DNA from: Fragilaria crotonensis
Taxonomy: Eukaryota > Bacillariophyta > Fragilariophyceae > Fragilariales > Fragilariaceae
DNA: 21,644 nt
Direction of reading: 5' to 3'
Assembly (NCBI GenBank): GCA_022925895.1
Contig: JAKSYS010000822.1
Span: 1-21,644, forward strand
A program made the translations under genes and the position numbers. The notes beneath the pieces were generated by a model that saw nothing but the letters and a program-made list of their open reading frames with translations, did no database searches and was not told the DNA's origin. This document shows, piece by piece, positions 7,693 to 16,847 of the stretch. How positions within the stretch are numbered: position 1 is the first letter of the stretch; every line of letters starts with the position of its first letter.

Positions 7693-8737
7693 TCAATCAG
7701 GCTTCGCGACTGTCGGAGTTGCAGGCACCGGGTCTGCGGGATCAAAGATGATACTCGACTTGGGATATTTCTGTAAGTATGCAAACACGTGATACAAAGC
7801 CTCAAGGTGCCCAACTCGAGGTAAGGCAAGATGTTGCGAGAGTAACGAGACTTCTGTATATATATCGATGCGCCCGAGTTCAACCGCCCAATGCAGTACA
7901 CCTATAAACTGTGAGTATCGTGAACAAGCGCTGTCAGAGTCACATTCGTCTGTCGTATCCACTTCCGGGCGATATGTCGTGCTGGAAAAGGGAGTTTTCG
8001 CTGTTGATTTCAGTCCTCGTCCCTCAGCCTGAAGTAGTAATTTCACGTTTCGGACAGCATTCTTAACGTACGTGTTAGCAGAAAATGACCAATACTCACG
8101 TCCTGTATGATCGCCTGGTCGAGTCACCCTCCTTACGTCAGCGCCGAGGTATCGACTTGGTGGACCGATACTCGAGGGGTTCAAATCGTAATTGGCTTGG
8201 ATCCGCTTGAGATGTATTCTTGGTGAGTGAGAAAGGATCAACACATCATCCACATATACCAGTATGTACTCATAATACTTAAAACCGTTCTCTTTTGAAT
8301 TCACTTTCCGGTAGACATCTGGGTCCGCTATGGTCGGTACGAATCCCATCTCCAAAATCGACGAATTGAACATTGCACGCCAGGCAGCACCACTCGACTT
8401 CAAGCCATAGAGTGCTCTTACAATTTTGACGACAGTGCCCTTGGCAAGATCCAAATTCAGGGCCGGCAACAAACCATATCTTCTCGCGGCAGGGAGCATT
8501 TAGATATGCATTGCCCACATCACAGGCGATGATATCAAGGTCATTCAATGCAGCGATGAGAAAGGCAATGCGTACACTGTTGCGACTCACGACACTAGAA
8601 CATGTAATACTGGCAGGAGTCTCCGTCACATGCTGTCCTCCGGCAACGAAACAAGCCTTCCGTGTAAGGTCCATTTTTACATCAAAGATGATATGACATG
8701 ATATCTCCTGGGAAACCGACATATATAGATTTTCCAC
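7693..8737 (-). pseudogene. Copia-type reverse transcriptase, frameshifted
   Basis: Two overlapping minus frames make up the RT. The upstream one (8737 to about 8450) has FDVKMDLTRKACFVAGG and the first catalytic Asp region, ACDVGNAYLNAP. The downstream one (about 8450 to 7693) has VRALYGLKSSGAAWR, the YVDD active site (codons at 8245-8256) and HWAVELGRIDI. The frame changes near 8445, and again near 8715 from the preceding connection region. This is the class I Copia (Pseudoviridae-type) polymerase that would copy element RNA to DNA. Here it is a dead copy. Confidence 0.9.
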
Positions 8738-9114
8738 TTCGTACCTGTTCAGGTGTTAACGCGTCATCAAACTCAAACGCAACCATTACCTTTTTCATTT
8801 CTTTTTGATTCGCTTGCCACCAGAAGTCTGTCTCCGTTTCATTGTCGATCTGTAAGGCCTCTTGAACCGAATGTGGGAGACGAACACCATACTTGTGACT
8901 TGTCTTCCAATACCGCTTTTTTGACTTTTGCAATGATTCGATTTCGGGTTCGCAATGTTTCAGCCACCCACCACTTAAAGGCTGGCTCTTCCTGCAATCG
9001 ATTGGCCACTGCATATTCTGCCAATTGGATTGGGTTCAAATCCTTAACATGTTTCAGATTGACCCAGTTGCACGACCCGTCACGCCATTGATTGGCAATG
9101 TATCTTCCATCCAC
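8682..9114 (-). pseudogene. Copia pol connection region between integrase and RT
   Basis: Two overlapping minus frames, 9114-8839 and 9014-8682, with a switch near 8925, give a chain with WVNLKHVKDLNPIQLAEYAV, EPAFKWWV and then ETDFWWQANQKEMKKV. This matches the stretch that precedes the RT in Copia elements of this type. A further frame change near 9110 separates it from the integrase C-terminal frame. It has no catalytic role of its own. Confidence 0.75.
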
Positions 9115-9858
9115 GTGTCGTGGTCTTGGGAATGCGACGACCCTGCTTGGTAACAGTGAAACCGTTGACGATGTCGAGGGCAGAACGATCCTTCTTATGA
9201 TCTGTTATCTCCTTAAGCACCGCATGGAAGACATGATCAGGGAGGATTATCTGAAAGTTCTCGTCCTCAAGGCAGGTGGGTAAGTTGGCATCAAAAGTTT
9301 GCAAGCGAGTTTGCATCGCCGCGGTTGCCATATCGGCCGTCGTTAGGTGTTGAACGGTCGAGCGTGCGATGGCCGTTCCAGATTCCGTCAGGATCCAATA
9401 CGTCATGTTGCTCCCAACTCGATGCGCAATACCGAGCCAACGTCCAATCTTGGCCTGGTCATCAGTCATATCCATTTTCTTTTCGTCCCAATATGAAACG
9501 CGGTCATAAAAATAGAAATCAAGCCATTCCGAGATGTCGACGGTGTCGCCAGTGAGCCGCTCGACTCCTGGTCGCTGATCGGGGCCACGCGCCAAGATGG
9601 ATTGGATTTCAGAAATGTACACTAATCCATAATCCCACAGACGACTTGGGACTTGGTTTGATCTCATCCGAGCTTTCCACTTGGTTTTGATCTCTCGAAT
9701 CTCGGTCTCCGCTAGGTGATTTTGAGTGATGCCGCGTCCCTTCTCCGCAACGTGTAACTTTGTATTGTGTCGACGAATGATTTTCATCACATCAGTGTGC
9801 TTACCAGCAGTTTGTTCGGACGCAAAATCACATGTGAGATGCTCCGGTATGCCGACAT
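9080..9858 (-). pseudogene. Copia-type integrase core and C-terminal part, 5'-truncated
   Basis: The frame begins at DVGIPEHLTCDF. The Asp codon at 9827-9829 is the second catalytic residue, and NHLAE at about 9707-9718 supplies the Glu (codon 9707-9709). WKARMRSNQVPSRLWDYG follows, then a C-terminal region with RPGVERLTGDTVDISEW and GRWLGIAHR. The zinc-binding N-terminus and the first catalytic Asp are missing here; they lie on the plus strand at 11329-11580. At 9859 the frame continues in phase into transposase sequence, giving a chimeric 371-codon frame (10195-9080). Confidence 0.85.
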
Positions 9859-10470
9859 CAAAGGAAACTATCTGGTCCTTGGCATCGGGAAAGACTTCAA
9901 GCAAGGGTGGAAGAGAACGCTTTCCACATTGGAAGTACGGATTTGGGTGCGGAAACCCCTCGCATCGCCTGAACACCTTGTTCCAGTTCGCGACGGTCTT
10001 GAAGAAGGTAGCCTGATTGAATCCAAGGTTAATAAGTAAGCATGCCATCTTGCAACAGTCATGCCACGTTTTGTCATTCATATGCATCAACGCCATCTGA
10101 TACGCACAACAAAGAAATGCTGACCTTGACGTATCGCAAAATCTCGAGCCGCGCAGTAGTTGTTCTCGTCTCGTCCTATGATTACGTTCTTCCATCCATC
10201 CTCACTTGTATGCACCAATTGTAACAATCGTATTCTTCGCTGTACTGCTTCCTGCAGTTTCATTGTTGCATACTGAAGTACCGCCGGTCATCACACGTTC
10301 CCATCATCCTCCACCTCGTAGTGCTCAGATCTTGACGCTTCAGGACTGTCAGTAGGAGGCCAATATGCCATTGTTGGTTGCTCTGTTCTTGCTAGTAATC
10401 TGGGTCGTTTCTGTGGTGAAGGTTGTCATGATCTTTGTCGTTGTTGTTCATGTTGTCATGATGTTGTTAG
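9859..10470 (-). pseudogene. N-terminal fragment of DDE transposase (inverted extra copy)
   Basis: Minus-strand sequence carries SAFLCCAYQMALMH, NDKTWHDCC, NWNKVFRRCEGFPHPNPYF and LPPLLEVFPDAKDQIVSF. It is a second copy of the transposase N-terminus at about 12430-13090, with several deletions relative to it (for example in 10250-10450). It ends exactly at 9859, after VSF, where integrase sequence begins in the same frame. In the intact relative the protein continues GVKNLATL. It is a rearrangement product, not a gene. Confidence 0.8.
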
Positions 10471-10519
10471 TCCGTAAAGGACTTGTACTTGTCTCGCTCT
10501 TGTTGATGGAATTGTAAGC

Positions 10520-11328
10520 ACATTTGATGCGTGTTCCATTACCCTCTCCTTCCACGCTCCATTCAAAGGGCTTGGGTATGACACCTGTTTCGTTTCTGTG
10601 TGAATCTAAACGTCGCAGAGCCGTTTCGGCAATCGAAACTGCTACCACCAGGAAGGCACCGTCGCTCGATGTGAACTCGACTCTCATGCTGATACATGCG
10701 TCGCCGGTCCCAACTTTCATGTCGATGAGTTCACCGGAGAACACTGCGATGTTACACCTACTCCACAGACTATCAACCCTCAAAACATTCCTCTCGGCAA
10801 TGCATCGACGGCTTTCACTGACCCAACCACTGGCGAGACCATCATACTGCGATTCAACCAAGTGCTCTGGTATGGACAACGCTTGGCTATGAGTTTGATA
10901 AATCCAAGTCAGATCCGACATTCTGGTCTCACTGTCTCGATGACCCCACTGACACCGCGCGTGGTTTCGGCATTCTGGGCGGTGACTTCTTTGTTCCTTT
11001 CCAGATGTCGGGAACAATTGTGTTCTTTGAGTCCAGAGTCCCCACACCATGGGAGTACGACAATTGCCGTACTGTTGAACTCACTCTTGATACCCCTTGG
11101 AACCCAGGGGAGGTGAACATTGCACTATTATCCTCTTACGATGATCAAACTCTTGAAGCACAGACGTACCGCAACCTTTGTGCAATGGACAGTGTTCCAA
11201 GGTGCATCAACCAGTGTGAAATTTAGTGTGAATGTGGATCTGACCTCGCTCTCAGTGTTTGACCCAACGGCTATGACCCAACGAATGATCTCTGCGGTCC
11301 AGATCGCGACGTCCTATCGCGACGATCA
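10520..11328 (+). pseudogene. Copia-type aspartic protease region, plus-strand copy
   Basis: An open frame carries VARCELDSHADTCVAG, with the DSHADT protease active-site-like motif encoded at 10679-10696. FHVDEFTGEHCDV follows, then FNQVLWYGQRLAMSLINP and, after a frame change near 10942, FFESRVPTPWEYDNC. In Copia elements this region processes the Gag-Pol polyprotein and lies between gag and integrase. No gag domain is recognisable upstream. The frame breaks at about 10942 and between 11130 and 11226. The chain continues without homology break into the integrase N-terminus at 11329. Confidence 0.8.
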
Positions 11329-11580
11329 AATTGCCTATGTTGGCGCGAGAGACCGCGATTCCCAGGTAACTGCCGAAGTGGTGGCACGCAAGTTCAGATG
11401 CGGTCTAGAAACTGCACAAAAAGACGCTTAAGGCGACGACACAACGCGGCGTTCGACACGCGATGCACCCGCTACATTGCTGCTACTATCAAGTTGACCA
11501 CCTGAGCTTGCACCGTCAAAGACTGAAGGACACATTTTACATGGACACCCTTTTCTTCAAAGTCAATCGCCGGATTTACG
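11329..11580 (+). pseudogene. Copia integrase N-terminal part with first catalytic Asp
   Basis: This is the spacer of the inverted repeat. It reads, across frame changes, VTAEVVARKFRCGLETAQK, then RGVRHAMHPLH, then LKDTFYMDTLFFKV. The His-rich part fits the Copia integrase N-terminus. DTLF holds the probable first catalytic Asp (codon 11544-11546). It stops at 11580, where the right arm starts, and would normally continue to the core now found on the minus strand from 9858. Some 35-40 residues between the two parts seem to be lost, judging from the usual Copia layout. Confidence 0.7.
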
Positions 11581-12294
11581 TGATCGTCGCGATAGGACGT
11601 CGCGATCTGGACCGCAGAGATCATTCGTTGGGTCATAGCCGTTGGGTCAAACACTGAGAGCGAGGTCAGATCCACATTCACACTAAATTTCACACTGGTT
11701 GATGCACCTTGGAACACTGTCCATTGCACAAAGGTTGCGGTACGTCTGTGCTTCAAGAGTTTGATCATCGTAAGAGGATAATAGTGCAATGTTCACCTCC
11801 CCTGGGTTCCAAGGGGTATATTGTCGTACTCCCATGGTGTGGGGACTCTGGACTCAAAGAACACAATTGTTCCCGACATCTGGGGAAAGGAACAAAGAAG
11901 TCACCGCCCAGAATGCCGAAACCACGCGCGGTGTCAGTGGGGTCATCCGAGACGGTGAGACCAGAATGTCGGATCTGACTTGGATTTATCAAACTCATAG
12001 CCAAGCGTTGTCCATACCAGAGCACTTGGTTGAATCGCAGTATGATGGTCTCGCCAGTGGTTGGGTCAGTGAAAGCCGTCGATGCATTGCCGAGAGGAAT
12101 GTTTTGAGGGGTTGATAGTCTGTGGAGTAAGGTGTAACATCGCAGTGTTCTCCGGTGAACTCATCGACATGAAAGTTGGGACCGGCGACGCATGTATCAG
12201 CATGAGAGTCGAGTTCACATCGAGCGACGGTGCCTTCCCCTGGTGGTAGCAGTTTCGATTGCCGAAACGGCTCTGCGACGTTTAGTTCACACAA
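11581..12294 (-). pseudogene. Copia-type aspartic protease region, minus-strand copy
   Basis: From 12294 downward the minus strand reads FRQSKLLPPGEGTVA, then CELDSHADTCVAG (DSHADT at 12193-12210). A frame change follows near VTPYS (about 12130). In other frames it continues with LWYGQRLAMSLINP and VDLTSLSVFDPTAMTQ. It is the inverted twin of the 10520-11328 copy and has the orientation expected for the left-hand pol (minus). It was probably the original upstream part of that element, and it is cut off at 11581. Confidence 0.8.
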
Positions 12295-13090
12295 GAAACG
12301 AAACAGGTGTCATACCCAAGCCCTTTGAATGGAGCGTGGAAGGAGAGGGTAATGGAACACGCATCAAATGTGCTTACAATTCCATCAACAAGAGCGAGAC
12401 CAAGTACAAGTCCTTTACGGACTAACAACAATGATCATGACAACGCAGGCAACAACAACGACAAAGATCATGAACAACCTTCACCACAGAAACGACCCAG
12501 ATTACTAGCAAGAACAGAGCAACCAACAATGGCATATTGGCCTCCTACTGACAGTCCTGAAGCGCGTCAGGTCTTCAAGCCAATTACTCTGAGCACTACG
12601 AGGTGGAGGATGATGGGAACTGTTGGTAGTGTCGATGATGATGCAACAACTACCGGCGGTACTTCAGTATGCAACAATGAAACTGCAAAGGAAGCAGTAC
12701 AGCGAAGAATACGATTGTTACAATTGGTGCATACAAGTGAGGATGGATGGAAGAACGTAATCATAGGACGAGACGAGAACAACTACTGCACGAAGCTCGA
12801 GATTTTTGCGATACGTCAAAGGTCAGCATTTCTTTGTTGTGCGTATCAGATGGCGTTGATGCATATGAATGACAAAACGTGGCATGACTGTTGCAAGATG
12901 GCATGCAACTTACTTATTAACCTTGGATTCAATCAGGCTACCTTCTTCAAGACCGTCACGAACTGGAACAAGGTGTTCAGGCGATGCGAGGGGTTTCCGC
13001 ACCCAAATCCGTACTTCCAATGTGGAAAGCGTTCTCTTCCACCCTTGCTTGAAGTCTTTCCCGATGCCAAGGACCAGATAGTTTCCTTTG
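11581..13090 (-). repeat. Right arm of large inverted repeat
   Basis: This arm pairs with 9859-11328. It contains protease (minus) and transposase N-terminus (plus), and then continues naturally into the rest of the transposase. It therefore looks like the ancestral copy on its right side and is truncated on its left side. Confidence 0.9.
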
Positions 13091-15193
13091 GCGTCAAGAA
13101 CCTAGCAACACTAAGTATACAGAGTGGTCACGACTTCATTGCTTGTAAGTAAGGTTATTCCAAGGTTAGCATCAACTTGGCAACGTTAAAAAATGGCGAG
13201 TGCTAGTAACAGTGACAGTGTCGAACCTACTACTACTGCTGATGTTTCCGATGGTGATACTTTATCAATCAGCAATGCTTTTTTGAATGCTCATAGCCTG
13301 GAGTCCATGAGCTTAACCACTGCTTGGCGGTGGATGCGTCTTTTTAGGATTTCAGTACGACACGAGAAAGAAGAGTTTCTACGTCGACGGACATGAACGT
13401 GAGGATGTTGTTAGTGCTCGTTCTGTATTCTGTAAACGTTATCTTACAGAATTCGAGCACTATTGCAACCGCTGGGTTCAAGTATCAGTTGATGAGGCAA
13501 AAACAATCAATGATCTAAACATCGATTTCGGTTATTCCTATTTTGACATCGTCACCACCATCCAGGCCAGGAAAGGCTCGAATTCCATGTGGACTATTGG
13601 AATCGAGTCATCGCTGCCACTGACGCCAACCAACAAATGATCCAAAAAGAGAAAAGAAACCAACAACAAGCATACGTGTTTCCTCGCAGACGCGCCCTCT
13701 GATGATCATCGATCAAGTTGAGAGCGTCTTCGCTCAGTACTTGCTTGGGTCAGATGTGGGTTGGACCAAAGGGCCAACGCCCATTGCTTCCAAAGCCAGA
13801 AGGAGATGGCTACATGCTGTCAGCCTTCGTATCAAGAGAGTTTGGCTTTGGGAAAGAAATGACGGACGCTTAGTTAGCGATGGTGAATGATGCCCAACGC
13901 GGAACACATAAGACTTACATTGACACTCAAGCTGCCAACAAGAGTCTGAAGTCCATCGAGAAACCGCTGTTGACTGAATCTCCATTTGTTAAGTATCTTG
14001 ATATTGGTGCAAACAACAAAGGATATTGGAATAGCTTTCACATGAGCTTGCAGTTTGAAGATGTGGTTGGCTGACTGCTTGCAGGTTCTCTATCCTGAGT
14101 ATGACTTCATATTCTTATTTGATCACAGTCAGGGGCATGCATAAAAGAGAAATGGAGCCCTGAGCGTTATGCACGTGTCGCAAATGTTTGGTGGGGCACA
14201 ACGAATCATGAGAGACACAGTAATCATACAAGCAGACGGTTATCTTGGCACACACTCACCAAAATTGAATGTTGGAGACACTCAATCACTTGTATGCAAC
14301 CCGATGATATTGGTCCATGGTATATTTCACATGAACAAAGAGAGGCACAACGTTACAATCGACCCACAGGACAGAGCAGGTGTGTTGAGCAGTCTAAGAA
14401 GCTTCTGATTAAAGCTCTGTTGGAAGCTGGAGTTGAGCTACCAGAACAAAGGAGTTACACCAGAAAAGAACTGCAAACGTTTGCAAAGAGGCACGATGTT
14501 GACATTTTTGACAACAACCAGCAAATTATTGGCGGAAGGATGGGGCAACCGAAAGGTCTTCTTCAAGTACTTTGGGAAAGAGGGCTTCGTAATGAGACAA
14601 TGTTAGACAAGTATACACTGGATGGTCGCAAGATCCGATAACAGGCAAATTGACTTACGCTATTCACTTCGACATCTCTACTTGCTGTGTGCAAGGACTT
14701 TAAAGAAGAAGAAACTGCACTTCAGTATCTGGGGACTCAACTGGGAGTGACAGTTCAACTTACTATGCCAAAATTTCATGCAGAGCTTGCCGGTGAAGGC
14801 GTGGAGTACTGTTGGGCACAAGCAAAATCCTTTTATCACCGAGTTCCAGTTTTGCGACAGCGTGGCCGAGAGAACTTCAAGCAACTTGTCAGGGAATGCA
14901 CGTGTCCTGTGAATGTGATAACGAAAGAACGAGTTGAGAAATTTGCTGCGAGGGCGCGGGCGTACATCTGCACTTACCATTATCTTGATACCCAACAGTT
15001 TCAACGACGTGAGTCTGACACTCTTGAGAATGATGCGATAAACGATACTTGTCCGAGGCAAGAACTCCTCTCCTTCAGCAATATTGAATGGCTTCGGAAA
15101 GCACTCAAAGGGCACAGGTGTGCCCTTGATTTTGATAGTGGCTGGTTTTGTCAATTCAATGTTAAAGAAGGAAGCGAAGAAGGCAAACAATGA
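12430..15193 (+). pseudogene. DDE-type transposase, decayed
   Basis: A chain of plus-strand frames encodes an N-terminus with a nuclear-localisation-like QKRPRLL, the FLCCAYQ/NDKTWHDCC region (12820-13090), SLTTAWRWMRL (13310), and then a catalytic domain. Likely acidic residues are VSVDEAKT (Asp codon 13491-13493), FLFDHSQGHA (Asp 14121-14123) and GVEYCWAQAK (Glu 14804-14806). KFHAELAGEGVEYCW resembles the KFHCELNPIE segment of Tc1/mariner-like DDE endonucleases in fungi and stramenopiles. Frames change or stop near 13150, 13380, 13560-13620, 13700-13880, 14070, 14140, 14290-14310 and 14640, so it is dead. I found no terminal inverted repeats. It would have cut and pasted its own element. 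Confidence 0.8.
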
Positions 15194-15350
15194 TTAAACG
15201 TAACAATGAGTTAATTTATGGCAATTGTGGAGGAAGACGAACTTTCCAAAAGATATTCGAGAATTTACTTTAATTTACATAACAAGATTTTCTTGTCCGG
15301 TCCGGACGAAATACTGCCGTAGCCCAGATAGGGAAAGCCCGGCCAGACTT

Positions 15351-15531
15351 TTGTGATATGGGACGCCGGTCCTTTAACGTCTCTATTGCCGGACGAGATA
15401 GTGTTGGTACGTTGGTATGACATACCATTGCCGTACAGCCGTAGGCATACAGTATGTGCGCCGGTTAATTGTGAAATGGGAACGCCGGTCCTTTAACGTC
15501 TCTATTGCCGGAAGAGAAAAAGTGTTGGTAC
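15351..15531 (+). repeat. Two 60-bp direct repeats, 118 bp apart
   Basis: 15351-15410 and 15469-15531 share a perfect 31-bp core (15363-15393 and 15482-15512, beginning acgccggtcctttaacg). They also share similar ends: ttgtga(t/a)atggg at the left and gtgttggtac at the right. A third motif, gtaggcatac, occurs at 15441, 15540 and 15579. Confidence 0.85.
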
Positions 15532-15628
15532 TCAATGCCGTAGGCATACAGTGTATGTACTGATACTACAAAAACAACGTAGGCATACAGTATGTACTGA
15601 TACTACTAAAACAACCACACTACAGTAC

Positions 15629-15724
15629 CAGTAAACTAAAGACTAAACATCCATACAGAATCAACGCGGCCGGTACAACAGTAAACTAACATGACTAAAA
15701 CATCCAAACAGAATCAACGCGGCC
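15629..15724 (+). repeat. Two about 45-bp direct repeats
   Basis: 15629-15671 and 15679-15724 both run from cagtaaactaa through acagaatcaacgcggcc, with few differences. Confidence 0.85.
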
Positions 15725-15944
15725 TTGGGCCGCACATATCCAGTCTGGTCTACTCTAGGATTTTGTATGAGTAGCATAAATTGTACTGAGTACTTGTACG
15801 AGGTTAGGATGAAACCTGCTGTACAAGTACGGAGTACATTTGTACCGGTACTGTACTCCGAGAGGACAGCCACGGGTACTTGTCGTGTAGGCGGTACTGT
15901 TTACTGTTTACATTCATAAATCATGTGGATCAGAATCAAATTCC

Positions 15945-16020
15945 CCGGCAGAGATTCAAATTCCCAGTACGTGATTCAAAATCTCGGGCAGAGATTCAAA
16001 CTCCAAGGCAGAGATGCCTG
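15945..16020 (+). repeat. Three copies of a ggcagagattcaaa-like motif
   Basis: Copies lie at about 15947, 15987 and 16006, the last one diverged. A further gtgattcaaa lies between the first two. Confidence 0.6.
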
Positions 16021-16444
16021 TTATAAGCTATATAGGCACATTTTGAGTCTTGATGCAAAACAATGGTCACCGAGAGCGAATCTCAGCGGGGACAGGAGCA
16101 CCTCTGCCTAACGGTGATTTCTGTGTGAGGATGTGTTTCGTGTGGGTAATGCGAATCTATAGATTCCCTAAAAAGCACTATGTGTGTCGCGTGTTGTACG
16201 TTCAAGGTATGTCTAACAGTATGCAGATAGCAGATACTGCGCATCAAGTTGTTCTGAGACGACACGTCGCGGAGGGAATACGTATGACATACATAGTATG
16301 GTTCAGGAAGATTCACTTTGCAAAGGACATCACCACCCTCATCTGACGAGCATCGTCGAAGATGATTCGGAGTAACAGGAACAGTATCCGTAACGCGGCT
16401 GCGCACTCCGGACTACCAGGTACAGTACTGGTACGAGTACCTTT

Positions 16445-16451
16445 TATAAAT
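16445..16451 (+). promoter_or_regulatory. TATA box upstream of LTD copy 2
   Basis: TATAAAT corresponds to 2091-2097 in copy 1. The palindrome before it is degraded (ccaggtac-a-gtactgg). Confidence 0.4.
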
Positions 16452-16753
16452 CCCTGGTGGTCACGGCAGCGATAGGTATGGTCATATTAGGCATACATGC
16501 TATGAAGCTATAATGATCAATCATCATGAAAGATTCATGGGGCGGCATTAAGATTCAGAATGGTGCTCTTTCTGCCCACCGGACGTGGTCCAGCTTGCGA
16601 ATGTGCGAATGATGAGTTCCTGATCAACGCTCATCGACGTCGCTCGTGTTATCGGAAATTTTGCTGGAGCGTAATTCTGCCCACATCTCGTTCAAGCAGC
16701 GCTGTTACCAAACCAGACGCAGCTCAATTCGGCAATACAAGATAGATTCATAG

Positions 16754-16847
16754 GTAAGTGACGGATAATCACTGATAACGCAAGGCCCCCATCAACACTC
16801 CGTAGCATTATTGACTAAGAGCCTTGCGATTTCTCCCACATTCAAAG
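16754..16847 (+). other. Candidate 5'UTR intron of LTD copy 2
   Basis: Identical in sequence to the copy 1 intron: GTAAGT donor at 16754, ttgactaa branch-like site and AG at 16846-16847. The predicted ATG follows at 16881. Confidence 0.5.

Larger units (their letters stand above)
9859..11328 (+). repeat. Left arm of large inverted repeat
   Basis: This arm is the reverse complement of 11581-13090, with small indels and one stretch (10200-10450) where this arm lacks pieces. The spacer is 252 bases (11329-11580). Each arm contains a Copia protease and a divergently oriented transposase N-terminus. The break points are sharp: caaaggaaac at 9859-9868 pairs with 13081-13090, and gacgatca at 11321-11328 pairs with the start of the right arm. 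Confidence 0.9.
15194..16297. other. Gene-free spacer with short direct repeats
   Basis: No credible coding region is present; the open frames here are under 110 codons and show no known motif. The region contains several families of short direct repeats, listed separately, and is rich in gtac/tgtac motifs around 15780-15910. Confidence 0.6.

Noticed and set aside
10448..11050. 200-codon minus frame over the protease (and 11789-12115 plus)
   Set aside because: Antisense shadow of the protease; the DSHADT motif is on the other strand.
13145..13190. GTAAGT at 13145 as donor of a transposase intron
   Set aside because: The bases after it still read a plausible protein in a shifted frame (KVIPRLASTW), so a frameshift explains it better; no clear acceptor was seen.
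12430..15300. Terminal inverted repeats of the DDE transposon
   Set aside because: I compared the flanks by eye and found no convincing inverted match; the left end has probably been lost against the Copia sequence.
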